Notes under the pieces: model-generated
Database searches by the model: none
Told to the model about the DNA's origin: nothing
The model's input: only the letters and a program-made list of their open reading frames with translations
Position numbers and translations under genes: made by a program
From: Bacteroidales bacterium
GTDB taxonomy: Bacteria; Bacteroidota; Bacteroidia; Bacteroidales; UBA12077
Direction of reading: 5' to 3'
Assembly (NCBI GenBank): GCA_030600865.1
Contig: JAUVUS010000165.1
Location: forward strand, 1-6,160
DNA length: 6,160 nucleotides
Shown here: piece by piece, positions 1-6,160 of the stretch
Layout of the letters: every line of letters starts with the position of its first letter
How positions within the stretch are numbered: the stretch's first letter is position 1

Positions 1-133
1 CCGGATTATAATCAGAAGCCAAAGCAATTGGCAATCCTGCATCAATCATTTTTCTTAGGAATGATTGACCCTCCTGTTAGAAAAATGATTGATGCAGGAT
101 TGCCAATTGCTTTGGCTTCTGATTATAATCCGG
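1..133. repeat. Perfect 55-bp inverted repeat with 23-nt loop (fold-back palindrome) at the window edge
   Basis: Positions 1-55 are the exact reverse complement of 79-133, with 56-78 as the loop; pairing breaks at 56/78. The right arm is the native one, because it encodes conserved HutI residues (RKMIDAGLPIALASDYNP) in frame with the rest of the gene. Read on the minus strand, the left arm encodes the same 18 residues, so the arms are two diverging copies of one hutI segment. The left arm begins at base 1, so the true arm may be longer. Fold-back chimeras from amplification, library preparation or assembly are the likeliest cause. Confidence 0.95.
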
Positions 134-396
134 GATCATCACCATCCGGTAATATGAAATTTATAATGTCTTTAGGAACTATAAAACTAAGAATGTTACC
201 TGAAGAAGTTATAAATGCCAGTACAATTAATGGAGCTTATGCTATGGGATTACATGAATCCTTAGGGAGTATTGCAAAAGGTAAAATTGCTAATGTGTTT
301 ATTACAAAAGAAATTCCAACATACGATTATATGCCTTATGCATATACCAGTAATTTAATTGATCAGGTTATTTTAAACGGAAAGTTAATATCGTAA
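1..396 (+). CDS. hutI: Imidazolonepropionase (HutI), C-terminal part only; 5' end disrupted by a palindrome
   Basis: HutI (EC 3.5.2.7) is a cytosolic metal-dependent amidohydrolase that opens imidazolone propionate to N-formimino-L-glutamate, the third step of histidine degradation. About 117 residues, from SFFLG (around position 46) to the TAA at 394-396, match the C-terminal part of the family. Visible motifs are PPVRKMIDAGLP, the SDYNPGSSPSG loop whose Asp is the conserved metal/catalytic aspartate of this family, the INGAYAMGL segment, and the closing GKIANVFITK. The usual protein is about 410 residues, so roughly 290 residues, including the N-terminal metal-binding histidines, are missing. 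The frame stays open from 46 back to position 1, but those codons are an inverted copy of 79-133 and do not resemble HutI. The TTG at 28 is therefore not a credible start. This is either a gene cut by a chimeric contig edge or, less likely, a real truncated gene. Next comes the ftcD gene, 144 bp downstream, which acts on the HutI product. Confidence 0.85.
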   Translation, partial: PDYNQKPKQLAILHQSFFLGMIDPPVRKMIDAGLPIALASDYNPGSSPSGNMKFIMSLGTIKLRMLPEEVINASTINGAYAMGLHESLGSIAKGKIANVFITKEIPTYDYMPYAYTSNLIDQVILNGKLIS

Positions 397-540
397 TGTG
401 TTTGCAATAATTTATAAAGAACAGGAGTTAAAAGTCATGAAGTTAAAAAGCATTCGTTATCCATAGAATTTTATTTGCTATATAATATAAGGTATAATCT
501 TAAAATAATATTAACAGTAAGTAATTAAAATCGATATAAA
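397..540. other. Intergenic region between hutI and ftcD
   Basis: This 144-bp AT-rich spacer has no GC-rich hairpin followed by a T-run, so nothing in it would clearly stop transcription coming from hutI; co-transcription of hutI and ftcD is inferred. A weak promoter-like pair is present, TTTG at 474-477 and TAATCTTA at 495-502, with a 17-bp gap and two mismatches in the -7 element. That is too poor to call. The bases before the ftcD ATG are A/T-rich without a Shine-Dalgarno sequence, as is usual in Bacteroidota. A nine-codon ORF behind an AGGAG lies at 437-466 and is discussed under findings. Confidence 0.6.
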
Positions 541-2217
541 ATGAAGCAATTAATAGAATGTGTTCCTAATTTTAGTGAAGGAAACGATATGAATATAATA
601 AAGCAGATTACAAGTGAAATAGAATCTGTTGAAGGAGTAAGTTTATTAGATGTTGATCCCGGCAAGGCAACAAACAGAACTGTAGTAACCATGGTTGGTA
701 CTCCGGAAGAAATTTGTGAAGCTGCTTTTTTGGCGATAAAAAAAGCATCCGAATTAATTGATATGCGTAATCATAAAGGAGCGCATCCACGCTTTGGTGC
801 TACGGATGTTTGCCCCTTTGTTCCGGTTGCAGGCATTACAATGGAAGAAACCGTTGAGTATGCCAGGAAATTAGCCAAACGAATTGGTGATGAATTAAAT
901 ATTCCGATTTATTGTTATGAAAATGCAGCATTGATAGAAGAACGCAGAAATTTAGCTGTATGTCGTGCCGGAGAATATGAAGGATTAAAAGAAAAACTTT
1001 CAAAACCTGAATGGAAACCTGATTTTGGACCAGCAGAATTTAACGCTAAGTCAGGTGTTACAGCAGTTGGTGCCAGAGATTTCTTAGTAGCATATAATGT
1101 TAACTTAAATACGACATCAACTCGTAGAGCAAATGCAATTGCATTTGATGTTCGTGAGAAGGGTAGAGTTAAAAATTCGGCAAATGGAAAACCTGAGTTA
1201 GACGAAAAAGGAAATAAAGTTTGGATTCCCGGTTCTTTAAAATGTGTTAAGGCTATAGGTTGGTTTATTGATGAGTATGGAGTTGCTCAAATTTCAATAA
1301 ACTTAACAAATATTAGTATTACGCCGGTTCATGTTGCTTATAACGAAGTATTTAATAAAGCATTGGAGCGCGGAATGAGAGTCTCAGGATCAGAATTAGT
1401 AGGTTTAATTCCTTTACAAGCTATGATTGATGCCGGAAAATATTTCTTAAGAAAACAGAATCGTTCGCTTGGTATTCCTGAAAAGGAAATAATAAAAATA
1501 GCTGTTAAATCTCTTGGACTTGATGACCTTTATGAATTTAAACCTGAAGAAAAAATTATTGAATATAAATTAGCTGCTGATGCCAGGAAAAAGAAACTAG
1601 TTGATATGTCTTTGACTGATTTTACAGATGAAACTGCATCAGAGTCCCCTGCACCAGGTGGAGGTTCTGTTGCTGCATACATGGGAGCTATGGGTGTTGC
1701 ATTGGGAACAATGGTTGCAAACTTATCCTCACATAAACGTGGTTGGGACGATCGTTGGGAAGAGTTTTCAGATTGGGCCGAAAAAGGAATGAAATATCAA
1801 TCTGAGTTAGTACGATTAGTTGATGAGGACACAGATGCGTTTAATAAAATAATGGACGCATTTGGTTTGCCAAAGAAAACGGAAGATGAGAAAATTGCCA
1901 GGAAACAAGCTATTCAGGATGCTACTAAAAATGCAATTATGATCCCATTTAAAGTAATGGAAGTGGCTTATAAGGCGTTAGAAGTAGTTAAAGCAATGGC
2001 CGAAATAGGTAATCCAAATTCGGTTTCCGATGCAGGAGTTGGAGCATTAGCTCTTCGATCATGCGTAAAAGGTGCATTTTTGAATGTGAAAATCAATTCT
2101 GGTGACCTTGAGGACAAAACATTTATACAGACCGTTAGCGAAAAAGCACAAGGAATTGATAGAAAAACAGAGGAACTTGAAAAAGAAATATTGGAAATAG
2201 TGCACAATAAGTTATAA
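541..2217 (+). CDS. ftcD: Bifunctional glutamate formimidoyltransferase / formimidoyltetrahydrofolate cyclodeaminase
   Basis: This 558-residue protein is a complete FTCD fusion. The N-terminal half (EC 2.1.2.5) transfers the formimino group of N-formimino-L-glutamate to tetrahydrofolate, giving glutamate. The C-terminal half (EC 4.3.1.4) cyclises 5-formimino-THF to 5,10-methenyl-THF and releases ammonia. The formimidoyltransferase N-subdomain (about 1-178) opens with ECVPNFSEG and carries NHKGAHPRFGATDVCPF at 78-93; His82 aligns with the catalytic His82 known from the mammalian enzyme. The C-subdomain spans about 179-325 (GARDFLVAYNVNLN; GSELVGLIPLQAMIDA). After a charged linker (about 335-355) the cyclodeaminase domain runs from about 356 and shows SPAPGGGSVAA (369-379), LVDEDTDAF (426-434) and the helical C-terminus of the family. 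Length matches the animal enzyme (about 540). There is no signal peptide, so it is cytosolic. The ATG at 541 is chosen because the conserved N-terminus begins right there. It follows hutI, whose product is its substrate, and is closed by the terminator at 2268-2301. Confidence 0.96.
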   Translation: MKQLIECVPNFSEGNDMNIIKQITSEIESVEGVSLLDVDPGKATNRTVVTMVGTPEEICEAAFLAIKKASELIDMRNHKGAHPRFGATDVCPFVPVAGITMEETVEYARKLAKRIGDELNIPIYCYENAALIEERRNLAVCRAGEYEGLKEKLSKPEWKPDFGPAEFNAKSGVTAVGARDFLVAYNVNLNTTSTRRANAIAFDVREKGRVKNSANGKPELDEKGNKVWIPGSLKCVKAIGWFIDEYGVAQISINLTNISITPVHVAYNEVFNKALERGMRVSGSELVGLIPLQAMIDAGKYFLRKQNRSLGIPEKEIIKIAVKSLGLDDLYEFKPEEKIIEYKLAADARKKKLVDMSLTDFTDETASESPAPGGGSVAAYMGAMGVALGTMVANLSSHKRGWDDRWEEFSDWAEKGMKYQSELVRLVDEDTDAFNKIMDAFGLPKKTEDEKIARKQAIQDATKNAIMIPFKVMEVAYKALEVVKAMAEIGNPNSVSDAGVGALALRSCVKGAFLNVKINSGDLEDKTFIQTVSEKAQGIDRKTEELEKEILEIVHNKL

Positions 2218-2267
2218 GATTAATTTTATTTATTTGAGAAGGGAAGACTTTACCTTTATCTTCTTTC

Positions 2268-2301
2268 AAAGCTCGGAATATAAGCTATTTCGGGCTTTTT
2301 T
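2268..2301 (+). terminator. Rho-independent terminator after ftcD
   Basis: A 12-bp stem pairs 2268-2279 (AAAGCTCGGAAT) with 2287-2298 (ATTTCGGGCTTT) around a 7-nt loop. All positions pair, two of them as G-U wobbles (2273/2293 and 2276/2290). The T-run 2296-2301 overlaps the end of the stem and continues into a T-rich stretch. The hairpin sits 50 bp after the ftcD stop and faces the + strand. A weaker hairpin, 2240-2247 with 2259-2266, including two G-U pairs, lies just upstream and may assist. This marks the end of the hut unit and separates it from the transporter genes. Confidence 0.85.
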
Positions 2302-2483
2302 ATTTGCCTATATTCTTTCAAAAGTGAATAATTTTCATAAAACTTTTTTATCGTTTTTTAATAAAAAACTTGATGAAATGTTGATTTTTGTTGAAAAAAG
2401 ATCACTTTATTAAGCCCAGTTCTTTTTGTATATTCTATTTTTTTTATACATTAGCGCTGAATAATATTTTATTTTAACTATTT
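2302..2483. other. AT-rich intergenic region upstream of the susC-like gene
   Basis: Apart from the candidate promoter at 2425-2454, this stretch holds only long A and T runs. One AT hairpin is visible, 2353-2369 (GTTTTTT / AAAAAAC, 3-nt loop), with a 7-bp stem; it has a single G-C pair and is probably compositional. No open frame of note, tRNA-like fold or recognised riboswitch was seen. Regulatory sites for the Sus pair would be expected here, but none can be named. Confidence 0.5.
2425..2454 (+). promoter_or_regulatory. Candidate Bacteroidota-type promoter for the susC-like gene
   Basis: TTTG at 2425-2428 and TACATTAG at 2447-2454 resemble the primary sigma-factor promoter of Bacteroidota (TTTG at -33, TAnnTTTG at -7). 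The -7 element differs at one of six informative positions, and the gap is 18 bp where 19-21 is more usual. Transcription would begin near 2460, leaving a leader of about 23 nt to the ATG at 2484 or about 44 nt to the ATG at 2505. Its place between a terminator and the next gene supports it, but AT-rich DNA yields such matches by chance. Confidence 0.45.
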
Positions 2484-5400
2484 ATGAACCTAAAATTTTT
2501 ATCTATGAAGAAATTAACAATTTTTCTTGCATTATTGTTGTTTGTTGGTTTTACCGTACAAGCACAAATGCAGATCACAGGTAAGGTAACCGGTGCTGAA
2601 GACGGGTTATCTATTCCTGGAGTATCGATAGTGGTAAAAGATAATCCAACTATTGGTACTACTACAAACGTTGATGGAGAGTATTCATTAACTGTTCCTA
2701 GCGGAACTGAAGCTTTAATGTTTAGCTTTATTGGGATGAAAACTCAAGAAGTATTAATCAACGGCCGTTCTGTAATAGATTTACAGATGGAAGCTGAAGT
2801 ATTGGAGATGGATGAGGTAGTTGTTACTGCTCTTGGTATTTCCAGAGAAAAGAAAAGTCTGGGTTATGCTGTTCAAGAGATTGGCGGAGAAGAACTTAAT
2901 AAAGTTAAGTCCGACAATTTTGTAACAGCTTTATCTGGTAAAGTTGCTGGTATTCAGATTAAGAATAACACTAACTTTGGTGGATCAACTAATGTTATCA
3001 TTAGAGGTTCATCATCTTTAACTCAAAATAACCAGGCTTTATTTGTTGTTGATGGTATTCCTATTAGTAATGCGAATACAAATAATTCTGGTCAAACTAC
3101 TGGTCGTAGTGGTTTTGACTATGGTAATTCAGCTGCCGATATTAATCCAAATGATATCGAGTCGGTGAGTGTTTTAAAAGGAGCTGCAGCAACAGCACTT
3201 TATGGCTCACGAGCTGCTAATGGTGTTATTTTAATTACTACTAAAAAAGGTAAGAGGACTGATAGTAAAACACTAGGTGTTTCCTGGAACTCAAATGTTA
3301 CCTTGAGTACTATTGATTTAAGTACTTTTCCGGAACATCAGGATCAATATGGTGCAGGTTACGGACCATACTGGTATAGTCATCCAACTTATCCTGGTTT
3401 AGATGGTGAAGATGTAAATGGTGACGGAACATTAGATATGGTTGTTCCATTTTACGAAGATGCATCTCGTGGTCAAAAATTTGATCCTAGTTTAATGGTT
3501 TATCATTATGATGCATTTGAACCTGCTTCAGAATATTATGGTCAGCCACGACCTTTTGTTGCCGGTGCAAACGGTGCAGAAACTTTTTTCGAAACCGGTG
3601 TTAGTTATACAAATAGTATTGACGTAACAGGAGGTTCTGAAAATGGTTCATATAGATTCTCTTATACGAATCTTGATATGACAGGTGTTATGCCTAACAG
3701 TTCATTAAAGAAAAATAACTACATCTTTAACGGATCGTATGATATTTTAGAGAATTTAACTATTACTTCTTCTGCTAATTATATTAATACTCAAGGCCAG
3801 GGTCGTCCGGGTACAGGTTATAGCCAAAATATTATGTCTATGTTCCGTCAGTGGTACGATGTTGGTGTTGACATGCAACAACAAAAGGATTTATATGATG
3901 CTACAGGAGAAAACGTTACTTGGAACCGTAAGTATTATGACAATTCACAGCCTAATTATTGGGATAATCCATATTGGGTACAATATGAAAATTATGAAAC
4001 TGACAAAAGAGACCGTTTAATTGCTTATGTTCAGGCTGATTGGGAATTAACTGATGCTTTAAGTTTTATGGGACGAGCTGCCATTGATACTTATAATGAG
4101 CTTCAGGAAGAAAGAAAAGCAGTTGGGTCTGTATCTGGTGAGCTTGGTGTTGGAAGACCAGGTGTAACATCCGGTTATTCAAGGTATGCAAGAACATTTA
4201 CAGAAACAAATATTGATTTAATGTTTAAATACAATAAGCATTTAAGTGAAGATTTTAATGTAAATGCTCTAGTGGGAACAAATATTCGCAGAAGTACTGA
4301 AGATATCGTTTTTGCTTCAACCAATGGTGGATTAGCAGTTCCTGGTTTATATGCTTTAAGTAATAGTGCTGACCCAATGTTACCACCTGAAGAAGCTTTA
4401 AATGAAATTGGTGTTAACGGTTATTTTGGTAGTTTATCTTTAGGTTACAAAAACATGCTTTATTTAGATGGAACTGCCCGTATGGATATTGCATCTACCT
4501 TACCACAAGATAACTGGAGTTATTTTTATCCATCAATAAGTGGTAGTTTTGTATTTTCTGAAGTAGTTGATGCCAGCTGGTTATCGCATGGTAAATTAAG
4601 ACTTAACTATGCAGAGGTTGGTAATAGTGCTCCTGCAAGAAGAACAAAAGATACTTATATAGGAAATGCCCCATTTAGTGGTAATTCGCTTGTAACTGTT
4701 CCTGATGTAAGAAACAATCCTGATTTACTTCCAGAAAGACAAAAAGCTTTAGAAGGAGGTTTAGAATTTAGTTTCTTCGAAAACAGACTTGGTGTTGATT
4801 TGGCATTATATAAAAATAATACAGTTGACCAATTAATGCCTGTTACTGTTTCGTTTGCAACAGGATATAACCAAAAGTGGGTAAATGCAGGTGAGATTGA
4901 AAACAGAGGTATTGAGCTAGCATTATATGGAACTCCATATCAAACAAAAGATTTCAGATGGGATATTTCTGTTAACTATTCAAAAAATATTAACGAGGTT
5001 ATTTCACTTTATACCGATGAGGCTGGAAATGAAGTTACAAACCTTCAATTAGCTGGTTTACAAGGTGGTGTAACTATTAATGCAAGAGTAGGCGAACCTT
5101 ATGGAACAATTCATGGTACCGATTATACTTATCATGATAATGGAGGAAAGATTGTAAGTGCTGGAGGTTATTATGTTAAATCTGCTACCAATGATATTGT
5201 TATTGGTAATGTGAATCCAGACTGGTTGGCAGGTATGAACAATGCTTTCTCTTATAAAGATTTCACATTTAGTTTCTTAATTGACATGCAACAAGGTGGT
5301 GATATCTTCTCATTAGACTTATGGTATGGTATGGGTACTGGTATGTATGCAGAAACTGCTGAGTTAAACGATTTAGGTAATCCTGAAAGAGATGATGTAA

Positions 5401-5795
5401 TTGATAACGGTGATGGAACGTATGGAGCAGCTAGTGGTGGTCTTATTTATGATGGTGTATACGCTGATGGAACTCCTAATACTACAAGAATTGAGAGTGA
5501 CATCTATGCTGACGGTTGGGTAACCAGTCCAAAAGCACGTTTTATTTATGATGCATCTTATATTAAATTAAGAGAAGTTGTGCTTACTTATAACTTACCA
5601 GATAAGTTAATGAGTAAAACTCCTATTAAAGGTGCTTCATTAAGTTTTGTAGGTTCTAACCTTTGGATTATGAGTAAGAATCTTCCTCATGCCGATCCTG
5701 AAGCGAGTCAGGGTTCTGGAAATATCCAGGGATGGCAATCTGGTGTAATGCCTGCAACACGTAATTATGGATTTAGCCTAAATATTCAATTATAA
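2484..5795 (+). CDS. SusC/RagA-family TonB-linked outer membrane transporter
   Basis: This 1103-residue protein is a SusC-like outer-membrane beta-barrel that imports a ligand, delivered by its SusD-like lipoprotein partner, using TonB energy. In order it shows a signal peptide ending near VQAQ (residues 25-28), a carboxypeptidase-regulatory-like domain (about 29-105: ITGKVTG, IPGVSIVVK, TTTNVDGEYSL), the linker MDEVVVTALG (109-118) typical of the family's TonB-box region, a plug domain (about 119-256) with ALSGKVAGIQI, ALFVVDGIPIS and SVLKGAAATALYGSRAANGVI, then a barrel to the end. Late SusC hallmarks are GGLIYDGVYADGTPN (985-999) and YIKLREVVLTYNLP (1026-1039). No STN domain precedes the regulatory-like domain, so anti-sigma signalling through this receptor is not suggested. 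The start is uncertain: ATG 2505 gives a standard leader beginning MKKLTIFLALLLF, whereas ATG 2484 adds seven residues. Its last residue is Leu, where barrels commonly end in an aromatic. The substrate cannot be told from sequence. The partner gene begins 13 bp downstream. Confidence 0.95.
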   Translation: MNLKFLSMKKLTIFLALLLFVGFTVQAQMQITGKVTGAEDGLSIPGVSIVVKDNPTIGTTTNVDGEYSLTVPSGTEALMFSFIGMKTQEVLINGRSVIDLQMEAEVLEMDEVVVTALGISREKKSLGYAVQEIGGEELNKVKSDNFVTALSGKVAGIQIKNNTNFGGSTNVIIRGSSSLTQNNQALFVVDGIPISNANTNNSGQTTGRSGFDYGNSAADINPNDIESVSVLKGAAATALYGSRAANGVILITTKKGKRTDSKTLGVSWNSNVTLSTIDLSTFPEHQDQYGAGYGPYWYSHPTYPGLDGEDVNGDGTLDMVVPFYEDASRGQKFDPSLMVYHYDAFEPASEYYGQPRPFVAGANGAETFFETGVSYTNSIDVTGGSENGSYRFSYTNLDMTGVMPNSSLKKNNYIFNGSYDILENLTITSSANYINTQGQGRPGTGYSQNIMSMFRQWYDVGVDMQQQKDLYDATGENVTWNRKYYDNSQPNYWDNPYWVQYENYETDKRDRLIAYVQADWELTDALSFMGRAAIDTYNELQEERKAVGSVSGELGVGRPGVTSGYSRYARTFTETNIDLMFKYNKHLSEDFNVNALVGTNIRRSTEDIVFASTNGGLAVPGLYALSNSADPMLPPEEALNEIGVNGYFGSLSLGYKNMLYLDGTARMDIASTLPQDNWSYFYPSISGSFVFSEVVDASWLSHGKLRLNYAEVGNSAPARRTKDTYIGNAPFSGNSLVTVPDVRNNPDLLPERQKALEGGLEFSFFENRLGVDLALYKNNTVDQLMPVTVSFATGYNQKWVNAGEIENRGIELALYGTPYQTKDFRWDISVNYSKNINEVISLYTDEAGNEVTNLQLAGLQGGVTINARVGEPYGTIHGTDYTYHDNGGKIVSAGGYYVKSATNDIVIGNVNPDWLAGMNNAFSYKDFTFSFLIDMQQGGDIFSLDLWYGMGTGMYAETAELNDLGNPERDDVIDNGDGTYGAASGGLIYDGVYADGTPNTTRIESDIYADGWVTSPKARFIYDASYIKLREVVLTYNLPDKLMSKTPIKGASLSFVGSNLWIMSKNLPHADPEASQGSGNIQGWQSGVMPATRNYGFSLNIQL

Positions 5796-5808
5796 AAAAT
5801 AAAAAATT

Positions 5809-6160
5809 ATGAAAAAAATATATTATTTATTATTTATAGTATTGCTGGGATTCGCATCATCATGTACTGATGATTTCGAAGACATGAATACTGATAAAAA
5901 AAATCCGGCAGTAGTGGCAGGGAATGGCTTGTTTACTAATGCGCAGAAAGCACTAGCTGACCAAATAAGTACACCAAATGTAAACTGGGGTGTTTTTAAC
6001 CTCTGGGCTCAGTACTGGACAGAGACTACCTATACTGATGAAGCTAACTATGATCTTGTAAACAGAAATATTCCTGAACAAGTTTTTAGGGCTTTTTACA
6101 GAAGAATACTGAAAGATTTAGATGAAGCTGCTGCATTAATCACAGAAGAAGAAGTAGCAA
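5809..6160 (+). CDS. SusD/RagB-like surface lipoprotein, N-terminal part (cut by window end)
   Basis: The reading frame from ATG 5809 is open for 117 codons to the window edge; SusD-like proteins usually have about 450-600 residues. It begins MKKIYYLLFIVLLGFASSC, a lipoprotein signal peptide with the lipidated Cys at 19. TDDFED follows the Cys and resembles the acidic lipoprotein export signal (SDDFE-like in Flavobacterium) that sends lipoproteins to the cell surface. The mature part shows NTDKKNP, LFTNAQKALADQI, a Trp/Tyr-rich segment (NLWAQYWTETTYTDEANYD), and FRAFYRRILKDLDEAAALI, resembling the SusD-like_2 branch and its TPR-like helices. In such systems SusD caps the SusC barrel from outside and captures the ligand. 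A 13-bp A/T-rich gap without Shine-Dalgarno separates it from the susC-like stop, so the two are surely co-transcribed. The family is firm from context and leader; the sub-branch is less certain because most of the protein is outside the window. Confidence 0.9.
   Translation, partial: MKKIYYLLFIVLLGFASSCTDDFEDMNTDKKNPAVVAGNGLFTNAQKALADQISTPNVNWGVFNLWAQYWTETTYTDEANYDLVNRNIPEQVFRAFYRRILKDLDEAAALITEEEVA

Noticed and set aside
28..45. TTG at 28 as the start of a complete 122-residue protein
   Set aside because: The bases before about 46 are an inverted copy of 89-133 and not HutI sequence; the frame is open to base 1, and the protein is clearly the tail of a much larger enzyme.
1..133. The long inverted repeat as a terminator, recombinase site or transposon end
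   Set aside because: Both arms are hutI coding sequence, there is no T-run after the stem, no transposase nearby, and no target-site duplication can be seen; a fold-back copy explains it more simply.
474..502. Separate promoter for ftcD (TTTG and TAATCTTA)
   Set aside because: The -7 element has two mismatches and the 17-bp gap is short; co-transcription with hutI needs no extra promoter.
608..790. Minus-strand 60-codon open frame inside ftcD
   Set aside because: It lies wholly within the well-supported ftcD coding region, has no family resemblance and no leader or motif; it is a shadow of the + strand gene.
1968..2207. Minus-strand 79-codon open frame over the end of ftcD
   Set aside because: Its Ser-rich, low-complexity translation is the antisense of the Glu/Lys-rich C-terminal helices of the cyclodeaminase domain; no independent evidence of coding.
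2353..2369. AT hairpin upstream of the SusC-like gene as a regulatory element or second terminator
   Set aside because: The stem is almost entirely A-T pairs in a region of A and T runs, so such pairing is expected by chance.

Overview
The window is AT-rich DNA from a Bacteroidota bacterium, most likely of the marine Bacteroidales/Marinilabiliales type (the order is inference). The evidence is a SusC/RagA-type TonB-dependent transporter followed 13 bp later by a SusD-like lipoprotein, A/T-rich leaders without Shine-Dalgarno sequences, a bifunctional FTCD fusion, and a possible TTTG / TAnnTTTG promoter. All recognisable genes are on the + strand.

Positions 1-396 hold the 3' part of hutI (imidazolonepropionase). 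The extreme left edge is not normal hutI: 1-55 is a perfect reverse complement of 79-133, so the true gene is interrupted or overwritten by a fold-back palindrome. Positions 541-2217 hold a complete ftcD-type gene, a fusion of glutamate formimidoyltransferase and formimidoyl-THF cyclodeaminase. HutI makes N-formimino-L-glutamate from imidazolone propionate. The FTCD fusion then moves the formimino group to tetrahydrofolate and releases ammonia, so the two genes are consecutive steps of histidine degradation and probably one transcription unit. A convincing intrinsic terminator at 2268-2301 closes that unit.

Positions 2302-2483 are AT-rich, with a plausible Bacteroidota-type promoter (2425-2454) just before the transporter gene. 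Positions 2484-5795 encode a 1103-residue SusC-like outer-membrane transporter, and 5809-6160 the first 117 codons of its SusD-like surface lipoprotein partner, cut by the window end. Together they would form a TonB-driven outer-membrane uptake complex; the substrate cannot be read from this window. The terminator and separate promoter argue that the Sus pair is not part of the hut unit.

No mobile element, CRISPR array, tRNA, rRNA or new defence or biosynthetic system was seen. The most unusual signal is the perfect 55-bp inverted repeat at the left edge, which looks more like a sequencing, amplification or assembly fold-back than biology, although a real inverted duplication is not excluded.
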